Origin: Sergeia podlipaevii
Taxonomy: Eukaryota; Euglenozoa; Kinetoplastea; Trypanosomatida; Trypanosomatidae
Assembly: GCA_030849805.1 (NCBI GenBank)
Contig: JASANZ010002111.1
Coordinates: 1-47,158, forward strand
Length of the DNA: 47,158 bases
Reading direction: 5' to 3'
Part shown: positions 9,309 through 18,700 of the stretch, piece after piece
Position numbering within the stretch: position 1 is the stretch's first letter
Layout of the letters: every line of letters begins with the position of its first letter
Program-made: the position numbers and the translations under genes
The notes under the pieces: generated by a model
Database searches by the model: none
Told to the model about the DNA's origin: nothing
Seen by the model: the letters and a program-made list of their open reading frames with translations, nothing else

Positions 9309-9956
9309 CTACGCAGAGGGGCACAAGTCTGTGTATCTGTTCGCCTGGTTGTTCATCAGAAGCGCAATGATAAGACCATACAAGCCAAGAGCCTCGGAGA
9401 AGATAAGCATCAACACCATGGCCACAAAGATCTGATCCTGCTTTCCGTATGCGCGCGCCGCGGTATCGCCAACTACACCAATAGACAGACCCGCAGCAAG
9501 GGCTGCAAGCCCGCCGGCAATACCAGCGCCAAGGTGCATGTGACCAGCGTACGAGGAGTACGTAAAGGGTTCTGTGTGAATGTTGTTGTTGATGATGACG
9601 GCGATAATGAGGCCGTAGATACCCAAGATACCTGCCATCACAACGGGCACAATACCACGCATGATCTTCTCTGGCGCAGACACACCGAGGTACGCAACAC
9701 CAACACCAGATTTGGCCGCACCATATGCGGAGCCCATGTTGGCAAAAACAAGCGCAGAGGCAGCTCCGAGAGATCCAAAGAGGCCTGCATTCTGGGGGTA
9801 GAGCCGCGCGCGGCACACATCACCAGGGGCAGCTGCAGAGGCTGCCTCTGCCACCCACGCCACCGCACAGAGAAACAGCAGACTCACAGCAAGTGAGACT
9901 AGGAAGCGGCGACCCCAGGGCAGAGCTCGGGTGAGCGTGGAAACCGCAGAGACCAT
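9309..9956 (-). CDS. V-type ATPase proteolipid (c-type) subunit with extra N-terminal hydrophobic segment
   Basis: 215 residues. I choose ATG 9956 because a pyrimidine tract and CAG (9960-9962) sit immediately upstream; the frame extends further but only as Phe-rich translation of that tract. From about residue 55 the protein is a classic V-ATPase c subunit: four membrane helices, the VVMAGILGIYGLIIAVI helix 2, and helix 4 with the proton-carrying glutamate E188 in MLIFSEALGLYGLI. It would form the proton-conducting rotor ring of the vacuolar/acidocalcisome pump. Typical c subunits are about 160 residues; here about 50 residues precede helix 1, with a hydrophobic run (FLVSLAVSLLFLCAVAWVAEA, about 18-38) that resembles a signal peptide or fifth helix. 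The glutamate is in the last helix, so this is c-like and not the c'' type. Confidence 0.93.
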   Translation of the reverse strand: MVSAVSTLTRALPWGRRFLVSLAVSLLFLCAVAWVAEAASAAAPGDVCRARLYPQNAGLFGSLGAASALVFANMGSAYGAAKSGVGVAYLGVSAPEKIMRGIVPVVMAGILGIYGLIIAVIINNNIHTEPFTYSSYAGHMHLGAGIAGGLAALAAGLSIGVVGDTAARAYGKQDQIFVAMVLMLIFSEALGLYGLIIALLMNNQANRYTDLCPSA

Positions 9957-9959
9957 GAT

Positions 9960-9992
9960 CTGAAAAAAGAAAAAAAAAATGAAAAAAAAAAG
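9960..9992 (-). promoter_or_regulatory. Predicted spliced-leader acceptor of the V-ATPase gene
   Basis: Sense strand reads as about 30 nearly pure T/C bases ending in CAG; the AG is at 9960-9961, leaving only three bases before the ATG at 9956. This fixes the start and argues against the longer open frame. Such a short leader is unusual but workable since the spliced leader supplies most of the 5' UTR. Confidence 0.55.
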
Positions 9993-10436
9993 TAGATAAA
10001 CCAAAAATTGTACGCTAAAAGAGTGTATTTAAATGCAAAAAAAAAAAAACACTTGTCTTTGAAATTATAAAACGATACTTTGTCTGAAACTGTTGTATAT
10101 GAAAAAAGAAAAAAAAAGCGATATATAGGGTAGCGTTAGCTATCAGGCAACACACACACACACACACACACACAGGTCTAGAGATACTATATGGAGAGTG
10201 TGACCGCCGTCGACTATATGTATAAAGATTTGTAGTGACTGAACATCAAAAGCAATCGAGGAACAAATAAAAATAATTTAAAGAAAGTTTGTTTTTAAAG
10301 AAGTAAGAAGGCATTTTTTTTATAATTAATATCCACCTAGGATGTGCAATCTAGATGGAAAAAAGACCATATGTTTGCGCATGCAGCAGGACTTATGTAT
10401 ATAATCTTAATCGCCCAAATACAAATCGAGATCTTT
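9993..10436. other. Intergenic spacer
   Basis: AT-rich spacer between the RasGEF and V-ATPase genes; contains a CA microsatellite and A-tracts. No gene seen. Confidence 0.65.
10150..10174. repeat. CA dinucleotide microsatellite
   Basis: Twelve uninterrupted CA units in the spacer upstream of the V-ATPase gene (TG on the sense strand). Confidence 0.95.
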
Positions 10437-13400
10437 TCATAGAACCGATAGAAGCCTACGTGCCATTTGTAGTTGATTAGTTGGCTCCTTTACAATCACC
10501 GCGTCTAGCTGTCGATCGAACGCATCCTCAACATCTAGGTCCGCTGCTACAAAACGCACCACGTTAGCACGTGAAGAAACTGAATAAAGAGCAGACACCT
10601 GCAATGCAGCTACTTGCTGCAGCAGTTGATCGATAATCCGAAGTTTTCGCCAGTTTACGAGTAACAGGGGATTTCCTCGTCCCGCACCCTCGTACCCTAC
10701 CTCGTCCTCTGGCATGTCATCGCTCATCAAAGATCCCTGTCCGGCAAGTACTGAGGTGCAAGCGAAGAAAGTAGGCTCACTGTGGTGTAAGACGCGAAGC
10801 TGGTGAATATAATGCTGAACAACAGGGACAGTGGGGAACTCAGCGGTATCGGGCACCAGCGCAAGATACTCGGAAAAGCCACGAGTAACACCAATACCTT
10901 CCAGTGAATCGGCTGCTTCCTGACCGGCTGCGGCCCTTCCATCAGCATCGCCCTGCTCGTGACTATCGCCGCGGCTGATGTCTCTGTGTTGAGTCACGGA
11001 TGCGAAAAACTGGCTCAAGTATGTGAGCCGCTGCAGTGTTGATAGAGACAGCGTGGTATGCACTTTCGGGTGCTTTAGCACCTTCGCTACCACTGGATGA
11101 CGAAGCCCTCGAAATATACTGTAAGAGGCATGGAGGTTGTTCACTCGTAGAAAGCCTACAATAAGCTCGACGAGGCGTGTGACAACGTGTACAGTGTTAC
11201 CCACAGACACCGCAAAAAGAAACGATGTACGTTTCCATACTTGACTGGTGTGGTCTGCAAAGTCGTTGTTGGTATCTGACGACGCAGGTGCTACGCCATC
11301 GCATGACTGTCCTGCTTGCTGCCCCACACTTTCGGAGGGCCCAGTTTCTCCCGCGTCAGCCGCAACCTCATCGCCTTGTCCTTGCTGTTGGCCATTGGCC
11401 CCCACACTGGCCATACTCTTCATTACGTGACTCTCACTGTTGCGCCGCTCACCATGATCTCCGGAGCCGAAAGGAGCAGCAGCAGCACCAGTAGTGGTCG
11501 AGGTTTGTGGACGCAAGGGAGGGGAAAACTTCGTAGCATTCCCAACCAGTCGGGAAGAGGTGACCGACAAACTCGCAGCAGCACCTAGCGCCGTGGCACC
11601 ACCGCCTTCCTCATTGTGTACACTCGCTGGGAGCAGGGACAGGGATACCGCATCACCATCGAGCAGCGTCGCATGTAGCACCAGCGAGGACGCCCACGCG
11701 GTAAGATCAGCAGAGGTGCGAAGAAGCAGGCCTAGATACGACTGTGAAAAGGCTGTGGAAGACATAAGACTGGGTGAGGCACGCCGTGCAGCATAGTGAA
11801 GGTCCTGAGCGGGGAAAATACCAAAGAGACTCTGATGAGCCGCAGTAAGATTCTTCACGTACGACTCATTGGAGATACTGTTGAACATACGAAGTGCCTC
11901 TTCAGATGTCTGGCATCGAGGTCCCACTCGTTTCTCACTACGCCCAGTAGGCCTTTCATCCTTACCTCTATTGAAGTCAGTATGTGTCTTGTGCTCGTGT
12001 TCACCACTGCGAGTCTTCTCGGTGCGCCTTGCAAACGAAGGCAGCCACTCCGCTGTGACGCCAAGCCACGCTTGTAACCACGTCTGAGGAGGAGTAGCAG
12101 CAGTGCCAGTGCTCTTTGCAAATACAGACATACGCAGCGTAGGCGGAATCGACTCCCACACCGCACGATAGCGATCGTCCATTTCATCTGCGCTCGTCAA
12201 CATTCGACGCGATGACTCAACCTCCAGTAGTGCTGCTGCTGCCTCTTGCTCACTCTGTGCTGCCCCCCTGTGCAGGACCGGAGAAGGATAGACACTCTCG
12301 CCTTTCCTTCTGCAACTGATGGCATGCACCTCCGCCGCAACAAACTCGGCTAACTGTGGCAACTGAGGCGGACAGTCTGCCCACACAGACGGCGCGTAGC
12401 AGCAGTTCTCCACAAAGTGCAGGACACAGTGAAGCATCAAGATACTGAAGTGACTCGGATGGTGTCGTAGCCACAGCAAAAGGCACGTGAGGACGCGCGT
12501 CTGGATGCTACGACCGACGAGAAGCCAGAGTGTCGCAGCTTGCGAGTAGTGCGTTACCAGCTCCAGCGAAGGAGAAGAGGAAGATGTAGTAGTAGTAGTC
12601 CCTGAATCGTTCTGCGGTGATTGCTGCTGTGCTGAACTTGAGAGACGGCCAGTACTGAGGTTGCGCACCACGCTAGAAGCCGCAACCCCGCCACCAACAC
12701 CTGTGGGCACTACATTCTCAAACCGTGCAGTAGCACCCGCCGCGGCTACTCCAATCGTTGTTTCACTCTGCGAGCGCATGCGCGCCATCCAGCTACTGCC
12801 CTCGTGCATCTCTCCACTGCCGCTACTCTCGCCCGTATTCGTTGCCTGCTCACCGGAGAGAGGAGGAATATCGATGGAGATACCATAGGCAGTAAATCCT
12901 CTGGAGTGCAAACGCAGGTGCTGTGGCACCAAAAAGCGCTCGAGCAACTTGGCGAGGAGCACACTCGATGGCATCACCATGCGGTGCTGTCGCAGAAACG
13001 CCTCCACAAAGGCGGCATCGTCGCTGTCCTCTACGGCATTCTTCTCTGTAAAAGAAAAGGGGGTGGAGGGAAACACGCCAGAGGTAGACGTGGAGGTGAT
13101 ACGAACCTTGGTGAGCTCTTGCACAAGTTGGTTGTAAGTCCCATACAGCGTGCGCTGTGGTAGATCAGTTCCCTCACGCGTCCTCGCGCGTGGCGGTGGC
13201 AGCGAGAGAAGATCGTGGTCATCCGCTGCGGACCACATGGGCTGCTGTAGTTGCTGGACAAGGTGTGCAACAACGTCCCCCCGTAAATCCCCGCCAAGAG
13301 CCGGCTCTGCAGCTGGTAGGGGAAGCGCACGAACCTTTGCAGGGAGATCAGCGTACAGCAGATCTATATCAAGGCGAATGGTCTCTGCCAAGAAGCCAGT

Positions 13401-14444
13401 CCCGGTGCATATCACAGGAAGCACTGAAGCAGCAAACGAAGGAGACGGCTTGCCACCTGCAAAGCTCTGTCCGCGCTGTGAAAGCAACTGCTGAGAGTGT
13501 GCTAAACCGCCCTCTCGCTCCCTCTCTAGCAAGCGACGCTTCAGCAACTCATGGGAGCGCTTCTGTGTGATCTTGCGATGTCGCATGCCTCCTGCGCTTG
13601 TGCTGAACGCATCGAGCGGGGTAGACGCCGCCGCGGTCATCGCGGCCGCAGTGGTGGACACATTGCCTGTTTGTGGTGGAGATGTAGCTCTGTTAACCAT
13701 GCCAATCACATGTGTACCAGATGGCACGGAAGCACCTGCTTTACGTTCATCCTTGAGCATTGCCGCCACCACATCGTGTCTCCCTGTCAGCTCCAGGTAC
13801 GCCAGCACCGTGTCCCTCACTGTATCCGCGCTAAAAGGACGAGGTCTGGGGCCTCCAAACAAAGTAGTGCCGCCCACGCCGCCCCCTGACGCCCCCGCTG
13901 CTGCGAGATCGCCGGACGGAGAGAAATGTGAAGAGTTGTGATTTTCACTAAGAGTGGTGGTGGGTGTGGCAAAGGCCGTTGTTGCGTTCCCCATCCCAGC
14001 ACTACGACTGAGAGCTCCCCCTCCTCTAGGAGTCGCATAAGTGCCATACCGTCTCTCATCCTCGCCTTCACGCATGGCGACTTGCGAGTATGTGCGCAGT
14101 AAATGCGCTTGCGAAGGAGGATACTGAGGAGCAGTCGCAAAACCCGCTCTTCCATAACGGTCCCGAATGCCATCACCGCCGCCGTTCAGCAGGGTGTCCA
14201 TGGGATCAAGTCCAAGGTAGCCGCCATTGCTGGTCTGGCGCAGCACCCCTGACACCACACGAGGTGGTGGTGCAGATAACGGAGAGCTGGTGCCAGCAAC
14301 GACAGAAGCGCCAAGCTTCACTGCATTACGCGTCTCTTGGCTGCTGTACACCGCTGGCCTCGAGACGGGTGAAGACGTGTGGGGTGAGGTGCGAGGTGCT
14401 TGTTCCTTCTTCTTGCTGGCTGTCTCGTGGAAACGCCGAAACAT
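10437..14444 (-). CDS. LisH-RasGEF: Ras-family guanine nucleotide exchange factor
   Basis: 1335 residues from ATG 14444; the frame runs 9 codons further but only from a non-ATG codon through a TTG repeat. Visible domains: a LisH-like dimerisation helix pair (DTVRDTVLAYLELTGRHDVVAAML, about 207-230); a RasGEF N/REM domain split by a Ser/Gly/Thr-rich insert (TYNQLVQELTKVR to LLERF, about 436-504, then RSIQTRVLTCLLLWLRHHPSHF, about 645-666); and a CDC25-type RasGEF domain in the C-terminal third, with LTAAHQSLFGIFPAQDL, RTSADLTAWASSLVL, the helical-hairpin region VNNLHASYSIFRGLRHPVV, LSTLQRLTYLSQFF and the closing VPVVQHYIHQLRVL. The catalytic domain is interrupted by a disordered insert of about 130 residues. 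It should load GTP onto a Ras-like GTPase. LisH plus RasGEF recalls Dictyostelium GEFs. Family call is good; individual catalytic residues cannot be verified by eye. Confidence 0.8.
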   Translation of the reverse strand: MFRRFHETASKKKEQAPRTSPHTSSPVSRPAVYSSQETRNAVKLGASVVAGTSSPLSAPPPRVVSGVLRQTSNGGYLGLDPMDTLLNGGGDGIRDRYGRAGFATAPQYPPSQAHLLRTYSQVAMREGEDERRYGTYATPRGGGALSRSAGMGNATTAFATPTTTLSENHNSSHFSPSGDLAAAGASGGGVGGTTLFGGPRPRPFSADTVRDTVLAYLELTGRHDVVAAMLKDERKAGASVPSGTHVIGMVNRATSPPQTGNVSTTAAAMTAAASTPLDAFSTSAGGMRHRKITQKRSHELLKRRLLEREREGGLAHSQQLLSQRGQSFAGGKPSPSFAASVLPVICTGTGFLAETIRLDIDLLYADLPAKVRALPLPAAEPALGGDLRGDVVAHLVQQLQQPMWSAADDHDLLSLPPPRARTREGTDLPQRTLYGTYNQLVQELTKVRITSTSTSGVFPSTPFSFTEKNAVEDSDDAAFVEAFLRQHRMVMPSSVLLAKLLERFLVPQHLRLHSRGFTAYGISIDIPPLSGEQATNTGESSGSGEMHEGSSWMARMRSQSETTIGVAAAGATARFENVVPTGVGGGVAASSVVRNLSTGRLSSSAQQQSPQNDSGTTTTTSSSSPSLELVTHYSQAATLWLLVGRSIQTRVLTCLLLWLRHHPSHFSILMLHCVLHFVENCCYAPSVWADCPPQLPQLAEFVAAEVHAISCRRKGESVYPSPVLHRGAAQSEQEAAAALLEVESSRRMLTSADEMDDRYRAVWESIPPTLRMSVFAKSTGTAATPPQTWLQAWLGVTAEWLPSFARRTEKTRSGEHEHKTHTDFNRGKDERPTGRSEKRVGPRCQTSEEALRMFNSISNESYVKNLTAAHQSLFGIFPAQDLHYAARRASPSLMSSTAFSQSYLGLLLRTSADLTAWASSLVLHATLLDGDAVSLSLLPASVHNEEGGGATALGAAASLSVTSSRLVGNATKFSPPLRPQTSTTTGAAAAPFGSGDHGERRNSESHVMKSMASVGANGQQQGQGDEVAADAGETGPSESVGQQAGQSCDGVAPASSDTNNDFADHTSQVWKRTSFLFAVSVGNTVHVVTRLVELIVGFLRVNNLHASYSIFRGLRHPVVAKVLKHPKVHTTLSLSTLQRLTYLSQFFASVTQHRDISRGDSHEQGDADGRAAAGQEAADSLEGIGVTRGFSEYLALVPDTAEFPTVPVVQHYIHQLRVLHHSEPTFFACTSVLAGQGSLMSDDMPEDEVGYEGAGRGNPLLLVNWRKLRIIDQLLQQVAALQVSALYSVSSRANVVRFVAADLDVEDAFDRQLDAVIVKEPTNQLQMARRLLSVL

Positions 14445-14446
14445 TA

Positions 14447-14472
14447 CTAAATTGCGCAACAACAACAACAAG
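14447..14472 (-). promoter_or_regulatory. Possible spliced-leader acceptor with TTG tract, RasGEF gene
   Basis: On the sense strand TTTTCTTG followed by TTG repeats leads to an AG at 14447-14448, two bases before the ATG. The tract is U-rich but broken by G, so the site is tentative. Confidence 0.25.
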
Positions 14473-15512
14473 AAAATAATGTAGAACAGAATGTGTGAGT
14501 ATGTAAGTCAGTAGAGGGACTTGGCTGTCAGCCTCTTTTTAATATTTAAATGCTCCTTCTCTTAGCGGTGCCAGCCCAAGCGTAGTGAGTCTATGATTAT
14601 GTCAAAATGCCTGTACTCTAAAAAAAAATCATACAAAAAAAAAACAAAAAAAAGTAAAAACAAGAAAGACCTTTGACAATGTAAGGGCGTCCCATTTTTT
14701 TTTTAAAGAACATGCTCTTAGGTGCCCTTGCACACAATGCAACGATAGTGGCATCCAACAATTTGGAAGGTACTGTACTGTACTAGTAAAACACCAGCTC
14801 CAAAAGTTTAAAAAAGAGGAAAACAAAGAACTTCTCAATATACATCTTCTTCGCAGAAGCGTACATTTCTTCTTCTACAAACCAAAGTGACCTCTCTCCT
14901 TTTTATTTTTTTCTTTGAACTAGTCCATATAAATTGTCACTATTTCTTCCCTTTGTGTACATCTTGTGGTACACACAAGCATGAACGATGATAGTCACTC
15001 CTCTTTGTATCCTTTTCTACGTTGATGTCTCTCGTCGGTATTTTTTCCTTTCCTCTCTTTCTGTCAGGCATCACTCTTTGATCAGAGAAGGGGGACTGTA
15101 ACGCATGGTTAAACATTCTCATTGAGTTTTGAGTGAGATATATATAAAAAAAAAACAGCACCCCCACGTAGGCATGCAAGCACACTGAATACAGTACGTA
15201 TATATCAATGGTAACTCCGGGATGCAGGTACGTAAATATTTTCCTTTAGTGATAAATATCGTACCGTTTCCATATATAAGAATTGATTGAGGCAGTCTAC
15301 GACTCATATTTTGCCTCTTTCTTTTTTTTTTTTTTTGCTTCCTGCCTCGTTCTGTCACATTCATATGTATATATATATACCCACACACATATATATAGCG
15401 CAATCCACAATGATTCAAATGCATGTAGGCCAATCACCATACTAATACACACATTTGCACAGAAAGGAAGAGAACAGTTGCTACAGCAAACAAGCAAAAC
15501 AAAAAAAAAATC

Positions 15513-15538
15513 AATAATAATAATAATAATAATAATAA
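15513..15538. repeat. AAT trinucleotide microsatellite
   Basis: Nearly nine AAT units on the plus strand, in the spacer. Confidence 0.92.
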
Positions 15539-15788
15539 CACCAACTATGAACGAACGGACGAAAGAAAAAAAAAAGTAAGCGGAATATAAATCTGAAAGA
15601 ATAAAAAAATAAAAAGGGAGGAGGGGGAAGGGCCTCAATCAATCAAATACTATGCAGCAACGCACCAGCACAAGAAAGTACACTTTTTGTGCCCTTTCTT
15701 CAAAGTGCGTAATATGTATCTTAGAAAAGAAAGTATTAGTAGGACAAAAATATATATGTGGAGAAGGGGAAAAAAACAATTCAAGACA

Positions 15789-18700
15789 CTAACGGTCGTC
15801 ATTTTTCATCTCACCCTGTCTACACTTGCTCACACGTTGCACGGTTTCGAGGGCCGCATTTGCAGTAACCACAGCGGCAATCGCCATCATCCGTGCCTTC
15901 CGTAGCTCCGTCGCATCCTCCTCGCGCCGACGGCGCTCCTGCTCACTCACCAGCGCAGTCACAAGTTGTGCCTGAACCATGTCATCCAGCAACTGCTCCG
16001 CGTCCTCCAAGACCTCGCCAAGAACGTCGTCTCCTGCATCGTTGTCGAGCTGCTGCTCTTCGTCTTCCTCCTCGTTGTCGTCGTAGTGAAGGCGATTCTG
16101 TCTGTGTCCGCTTGCATTGTCTGGGCTGTCTACCAAGTATCGTGCGTTGGCTGGTGGTATGTTACGGTGACTCACAGAACTCTCAGAGAGCCCGGGCTGT
16201 GCAACCGTGAAGTGGCGCTGGGAGACCTCTTCTTGATAAGCTAGGTGACCGCCATCCGCCATCAGCATATCCAGCTCTTCCTCCTCGTCCATGCCATCGA
16301 TGACAACGTCGTCACTGTCCTCGGACTCGCTGCTTTCTTCTTCATTCTTTTTCGCTTCTCTGGTCATGTGCGCCTCTTCCTGAGCGGATGGCTGCTGCGT
16401 GTCTGAGCGCAAGCTGGGTGGTGGGGCGTGTGATGTGGCAGTTGAAGAAGGATGAGAGGGGCCTGAGACAGCATGGCAAGAGGGGGACTGCCTCTCCTCC
16501 TCGTTCTTCCTAACATCATTGTTACCCCCTCTTTTCTGACCGTCAGGCTTGGCGCCGCTTCGCTCTGAAGGCACAGTACCCACGTCAGAGAGCTGAGGCG
16601 GCTGACTCCACATTGCCTCACTCAGCGACTCCGCATCCACTGCGGAGTAGTACGCCGAGGAACGCGGAGTGGCAGACGTAGTGTCGTCGTCAGGCATGAC
16701 ACCGTTCCCTGCTCTGTCGCCTTCATACGCGTACTCGGTGTTTTCGGCCACAGGCAACGACGGATGCTGAGCACCCAATGAAAGCCGAGACGATTTGTCG
16801 GTCATGCCAGAACGCTGGCTACGCACCGACCCCAGTGTACCCACCTCTGCCCTCTCCAGGAACCCGGCATCTGGAAATGCACGGTGCTGATGCAGCTGTG
16901 CGTAGTTTCCTCTTGGCCTCCCAGAGCCTGTGGAGAAGATACCGGAGGGCGTTGAGGAAGGTGCATCACTGCTCTGCATCGCTTCCAGATGGGCACTTAT
17001 CTCGGGGTAGGCAGCGTCTCCATCACCATTGTCGCTACCAAGAGCAACGGAGTCGCACGTTGTCACCAAGGGATAGTGAGGTACGTTGCTCCGCAGATCT
17101 TCGCTTTGCTTGGTGGTGTCCGGTATAGTGTCTTCACCGAGGGCACTCTTATGCGCCGAGAACTGTGATGAGATGGTAGAGTTACCCTCAGATGGTGCGT
17201 GGCCATTGCTGTCAGACCGCCTGCTTTTTCGTACATACTGCTTCCATTGATGATCGCTCTTCGCCACCTCACTATTTGGCCATTCATCAGAACGACGCTC
17301 GCCACTGCTGCCGTGGGGAGGTTCACTATCATCGATGACACCCTGCATCCCTTCGTTTTGCTGCACAGTCGGCTCTTCTGATAGCACATTTTCAATGGTG
17401 CTGCCAACCTCAACTTCTTCTACGGTGATCCGTACCGAGACGACCTCCTCCTCCACGCTCTCATCGCTGGCTGCATCTCCGCCGTCCACGTCCACGGACT
17501 GCGTGTCGCTGTCAACGGCATCATAGTCTTCTTCTTTATTGTCCGATGCTGCCGATGTACTCTCCGGATGCTCAGAACGTGGCACGTACTCGTTTTGCGG
17601 CGGTCTGCTGCGGCTGCTAGTGCTTGTAGCGGTGGTGTGCGGACTGCACGCGTTGATATCCTTAGGGGTTTCGCTGTAGAGAGAGCTGTCGCCGACTGGA
17701 GAATCGGCCCACTGAATTTCGCTCTCGGGTAGTCCCTCCGCTCCCCCTCTTTCACTTGAGAACACTGAAGACCCCGAGGGGTCGTAGCGCCCCTGCTCGT
17801 TCTCACGAGGCGCAAGAGGCGGCGTCGGAGCACGGTCGGAGCCAGAGTACGGTTGATGCCCACCCTGCTCACTGCATGGCATGTCAGTTGCGATGCGCTG
17901 GTCTTGGTCTCTGCCGGAATAACAGTCGGAGCCTGGCGGCTGCACACCTGTATCATCGGGATTTTCATAGCCCTGGTACATATCTGGGTCTACATTAACA
18001 GGAATGTAGAACTCCTCAGTGGTGATCTCGGTAACTGCGGAGTCAGCAAGGCTCTGTCGGGTGTGGCGACTGACACTGCTGCGCTCGCTGATCGGCTTTG
18101 GGGGAACAGGATGCGAGTCAGAGACAGTTGATGCGGAGGTTGACGTAGGGTTTTCACGAATGGAAGTCTTACTTCCCCTATCACCCTGGCTGTGAGCGTC
18201 AGAGCCAGGCTTGCGAGTGTTAGAGCGGCCCTTTGGCTCTTCCATCATGCAGCTCTCAGAGTTAGTACGGAGAGATGCAGCAGTGCTCGAGCCCTTGCCT
18301 GTGCGGCAACTGCCATCCCCCACCACTGCTTGAGCAAGTGGCTTGTATGATTGCTGATTTGCACTTGTCGCAGTTGACTCACTGCCTGAGACGCTAGGCT
18401 GTGTAAAGGAAGCTATCTTCACAGCACTCGCGGGGTTCTTCTTCTCCTCCTGTGGCTCAGAGCTGATGATGTTTCTGCTCGGGGTACGACCGTAGTGAAC
18501 GGAGTGGGGCACGTCACTGTCTGTGCGTTTTGGTTCCCTGGCAGGTGAGCTGCCACTGTTAGCAGACTCGACGCTCTTGGTCGTAGATGACGATGGCTTC
18601 TTATGATCCCGCGCAGACTGCACGTGTGGGCTGCTGATGCTGTGAGAGACATCAAGCGACTTTGAGATAGGCAAAGGCTCGATCAAGTCTGACGTAGAGT

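Larger units (their letters stand above)
14445..15788. other. Long intergenic region, no supported gene
   Basis: About 1.3 kb of AT-rich spacer. Holds a TTG run on the sense strand directly upstream of the RasGEF ATG (14458-14472), many A-tracts, TA repeats and an AAT trinucleotide repeat. A minus-strand frame at about 14940-15185 includes a charged stretch but has no domain; not called. Confidence 0.6.

Noticed and set aside
9957..10004. Longer start for the V-ATPase subunit (16 extra residues)
   Set aside because: The extension is the translation of the polypyrimidine tract and splice AG, so it is upstream of the mRNA.
14445..14471. Longer RasGEF start through a Leu repeat
   Set aside because: Begins at TTG and encodes only the TTG repeat; the first ATG is at 14444.
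14940..15185. 81-codon minus-strand frame with a charged end
   Set aside because: No homologue recognised, no domain, and the spacer composition continues through it; may be UTR.
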